From DATFVA01 sp963745945 (GTDB lineage Bacteria > Bacteroidota > Ignavibacteria > Ignavibacteriales > Ignavibacteriaceae), in assembly GCA_963745945.1 (NCBI GenBank), contig CAVUZG010000007.1, forward strand, positions 124,001-188,000: a stretch of DNA of 64,000 bases, written 5' to 3'. Numbering within the stretch: the stretch's first letter is position 1; each line of letters opens with the position of its first letter. The notes under the pieces are model-generated. The model saw nothing but the letters and a program-made list of their open reading frames with translations. It was not told the DNA's origin and searched no databases. This document shows, one piece after another, positions 62,586 through 64,000 of the stretch. A program made the translations under genes and the position numbers.

Positions 62586-63197
62586 TCAGGATTCCTCGTA
62601 TCGTTTAATCAATTCTCTCTCAACCTGTATAAATTCTTTAAGTTCTCTTTCTATTCTTTCCTTTTTAAGAACAGTATTTTTTGCCACGGCTTCTGCATCA
62701 TTCACTATTTTCTCTGCATTAACTTTTGCTTCACGCAGTTCTATTTCAGCTTCTTTCCTTGCATCCTGCAGCTGGCTTTCATAAAATTTTAATTTCTCTG
62801 CTAATACATCTGCTTCTTTTTCACGGTGAAGCACTTCATCTATTGCCATACCGAAAAGTGCCATAGATCCAAGAGTTATATTCCTAAGACTGTAAAGAAT
62901 AATGTTTTCAGTTAAAAGTTCATTGGCAGAAAAATATTCTCTGAAAAAAGCTATAACCAGTATGCTCAATCCTGTAGCGGCAATTATAATAGAAAAGACC
63001 AGTTTACCCCCGGCATGCCATCCGAAATTTTTATTTAAATAGTAACCGCAGGCAAAACACAGTAATGAAATAACAAACCATACAGCAAAATTATTTTCGC
63101 CAAAGATGAAAATGTTTGTATTAATAAAATTTGAGGCAAACATTAAAATGCCAATTAGAACCGGCACTACGTATTGATGGACAGGTCTTTTTTCCAT
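62586..63197 (-). CDS. Membrane protein with C-terminal coiled coil, unknown
   Basis: This 203-residue protein has four hydrophobic helices (about 8-25, 33-55, 65-85, 100-120) and then a long charged helix (about 125-195) rich in Glu, Lys and Ala (LQDARKEAEIELREAKVNAE) typical of a coiled coil. No family is recognised. Its ATG overlaps the stop of the purine nucleoside phosphorylase gene by one base (TAATG), and ileS follows after six bases, so it is a fixed member of this run. Confidence 0.75.
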   Translation of the reverse strand: MEKRPVHQYVVPVLIGILMFASNFINTNIFIFGENNFAVWFVISLLCFACGYYLNKNFGWHAGGKLVFSIIIAATGLSILVIAFFREYFSANELLTENIILYSLRNITLGSMALFGMAIDEVLHREKEADVLAEKLKFYESQLQDARKEAEIELREAKVNAEKIVNDAEAVAKNTVLKKERIERELKEFIQVERELIKRYEES

Positions 63198-64000
63198 TAT
63201 AGTTTTTTTATAACCTCTTTCATTATTAAAGTCATCTTCGGTTCGGCTTTCATTGCAGCAGCAATAATTTCCTCAACGTTAACCGGCTTAAGAGAATCCG
63301 GAAAACATTCATCTGTAACTATACTTATGCCTAAAACCTTCATTCCCATATGGTTGGCTACTATATTTTCAGGAATTGTAGACATTCCTACAACATCAGC
63401 ACCTGTAGCTCTTAAAAATCTGTACTCCGCTTTTGTTTCAAGATTAGGACCGGGAACCGCAACATAAACACCTTTCTGAACTTTGATTTTATTCTCAATT
63501 GCAATCGCTTCTGCTAAAGATATTAATTCAATATTATAAGCTTCACTCATATCAGGAAAACGCGGACCAAGTTCGTCTTCATTTTTTCCTATAAGTGGAT
63601 TATCGCCAAGAAGATTTATATGATCTGTCATAATCATTATATCACCACGCCGATAATGAGGATTCATCCCTCCACACGCATTTGAAACTAGCAGAGTTTC
63701 AACACCAAGAAATTTCATAACACGAACAGGATAAGTAATCAGCTGCATCGTATAGCCTTCGTAATAATGGAAACGACCCTGCATTGCAACAACATTTTTC
63801 CCGTTAATTGTTCCGAAAATTAATTTTCCTTCGTGCGATTCAACAGTAGACAAAGGAAAATGAGGCAGATCGGAATAATTTATTTCGTGAGAAATTTTTA
63901 TTTCTTTGACTAGACCTCCCAGTCCTGTACCCAGAATTATTCCAACAGGAAAATTCTCTTTGGTAATCTTCCTGATAACTCCTAGCGTTTGATTTACTTT
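63197..64000 (-). CDS. Purine-nucleoside phosphorylase, N-terminus beyond the right edge
   Basis: This enzyme splits purine nucleosides into base and ribose-1-phosphate (salvage). In the window 267 codons remain. Marks are VGIILGTGLGGLVKEI, SHEGKLIFGTINGKNVVAM, QGRFHYYEGYTM, VSNACGGMNPHYRRGDIMIM, VPGPNLETKAEYRFLRATG and VGMSTIPENIVANHMGMKV. The reading frame stays open to the last base, so perhaps 10-15 residues lie outside. The stop codon overlaps the next gene's ATG by one base. Confidence 0.95.
   Translation of the reverse strand, partial: KVNQTLGVIRKITKENFPVGIILGTGLGGLVKEIKISHEINYSDLPHFPLSTVESHEGKLIFGTINGKNVVAMQGRFHYYEGYTMQLITYPVRVMKFLGVETLLVSNACGGMNPHYRRGDIMIMTDHINLLGDNPLIGKNEDELGPRFPDMSEAYNIELISLAEAIAIENKIKVQKGVYVAVPGPNLETKAEYRFLRATGADVVGMSTIPENIVANHMGMKVLGISIVTDECFPDSLKPVNVEEIIAAAMKAEPKMTLIMKEVIKKL

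Noticed and set aside
1..64000. tRNA, rRNA, CRISPR array, transposase, integrase, phage genes
   Set aside because: I looked for cloverleaf-like segments, direct-repeat arrays and transposase motifs and saw none; a covariance-model search would be decisive for small RNAs.

Overview
The window reads as an AT-rich chromosomal segment of an uncultured or little-studied member of the Ignavibacteria (Bacteroidota/Chlorobi side). The evidence is the set of secreted proteins ending in a type IX secretion (T9SS) sorting domain with the NYPNPFNP signature, a PorV/PorQ-type outer-membrane protein, a carboxypeptidase-regulatory-domain TonB receptor, and housekeeping genes of that flavour. No rRNA, tRNA, CRISPR array, transposase or prophage was seen. 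Coding density is high, and many starts carry an AGGAG-like ribosome binding site.

Layout. 1-5.6 kb: 5' part of enolase (off the left edge), an MFS transporter, an EamA exporter, an HD-domain hydrolase and a SixA-type phosphatase. 5.6-12.8 kb: a gingipain-family (C25) T9SS protease, a methionine gamma-lyase-type PLP enzyme, a T9SS cargo protein whose gene carries three in-frame palindromic insertions and a frameshift, and a DUF1801 protein. 12.8-20 kb: a beta-propeller protein and a TetR-TolC-adaptor-RND efflux operon whose adaptor gene is frameshifted. 20-30 kb: amidase/ICMT-like/Trm112-like genes, two paralogous diheme cytochromes with PPK2, a PpiC/SurA-type foldase and an SGNH hydrolase. 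29.8-38.6 kb: an envelope cluster of TonB receptor, 1147-residue sorted protein, PorV-like barrel and a T9SS cargo. 38.9-45.8 kb: small and metabolic genes, an ECF sigma/anti-sigma pair, OsmC, rhodanese and an AlkA-type glycosylase. 45.9-51.9 kb: an operon led by an unusual cNMP/GAF/kinase-like protein, then miaA, a glycosyltransferase-like gene and an FAD oxidoreductase. 51.9-56.3 kb: YgjP-like protease, cysS, and a two-gene module of an octaheme hydroxylamine-oxidoreductase-like cytochrome with a polytopic membrane protein. 56.4-64 kb: one long minus-strand run pnp-orf-ileS-dksA-like-lspA-lspA-rluD (pnp runs off the right edge).

How it fits together: the T9SS cargo, PorV-like and TonB genes point to an elaborate outer-membrane/secretion life style. 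The cytochromes at 23-25 kb and 54-56 kb point to respiratory flexibility. The points most worth following are the octaheme cytochrome with a membrane partner built from two His-containing repeats, the kinase-like protein with Glu at the phospho-acceptor position, and the in-frame palindromic mini-insertions. Three genes each carry one extra base in an A-rich stretch; these may be sequencing errors or real lesions.
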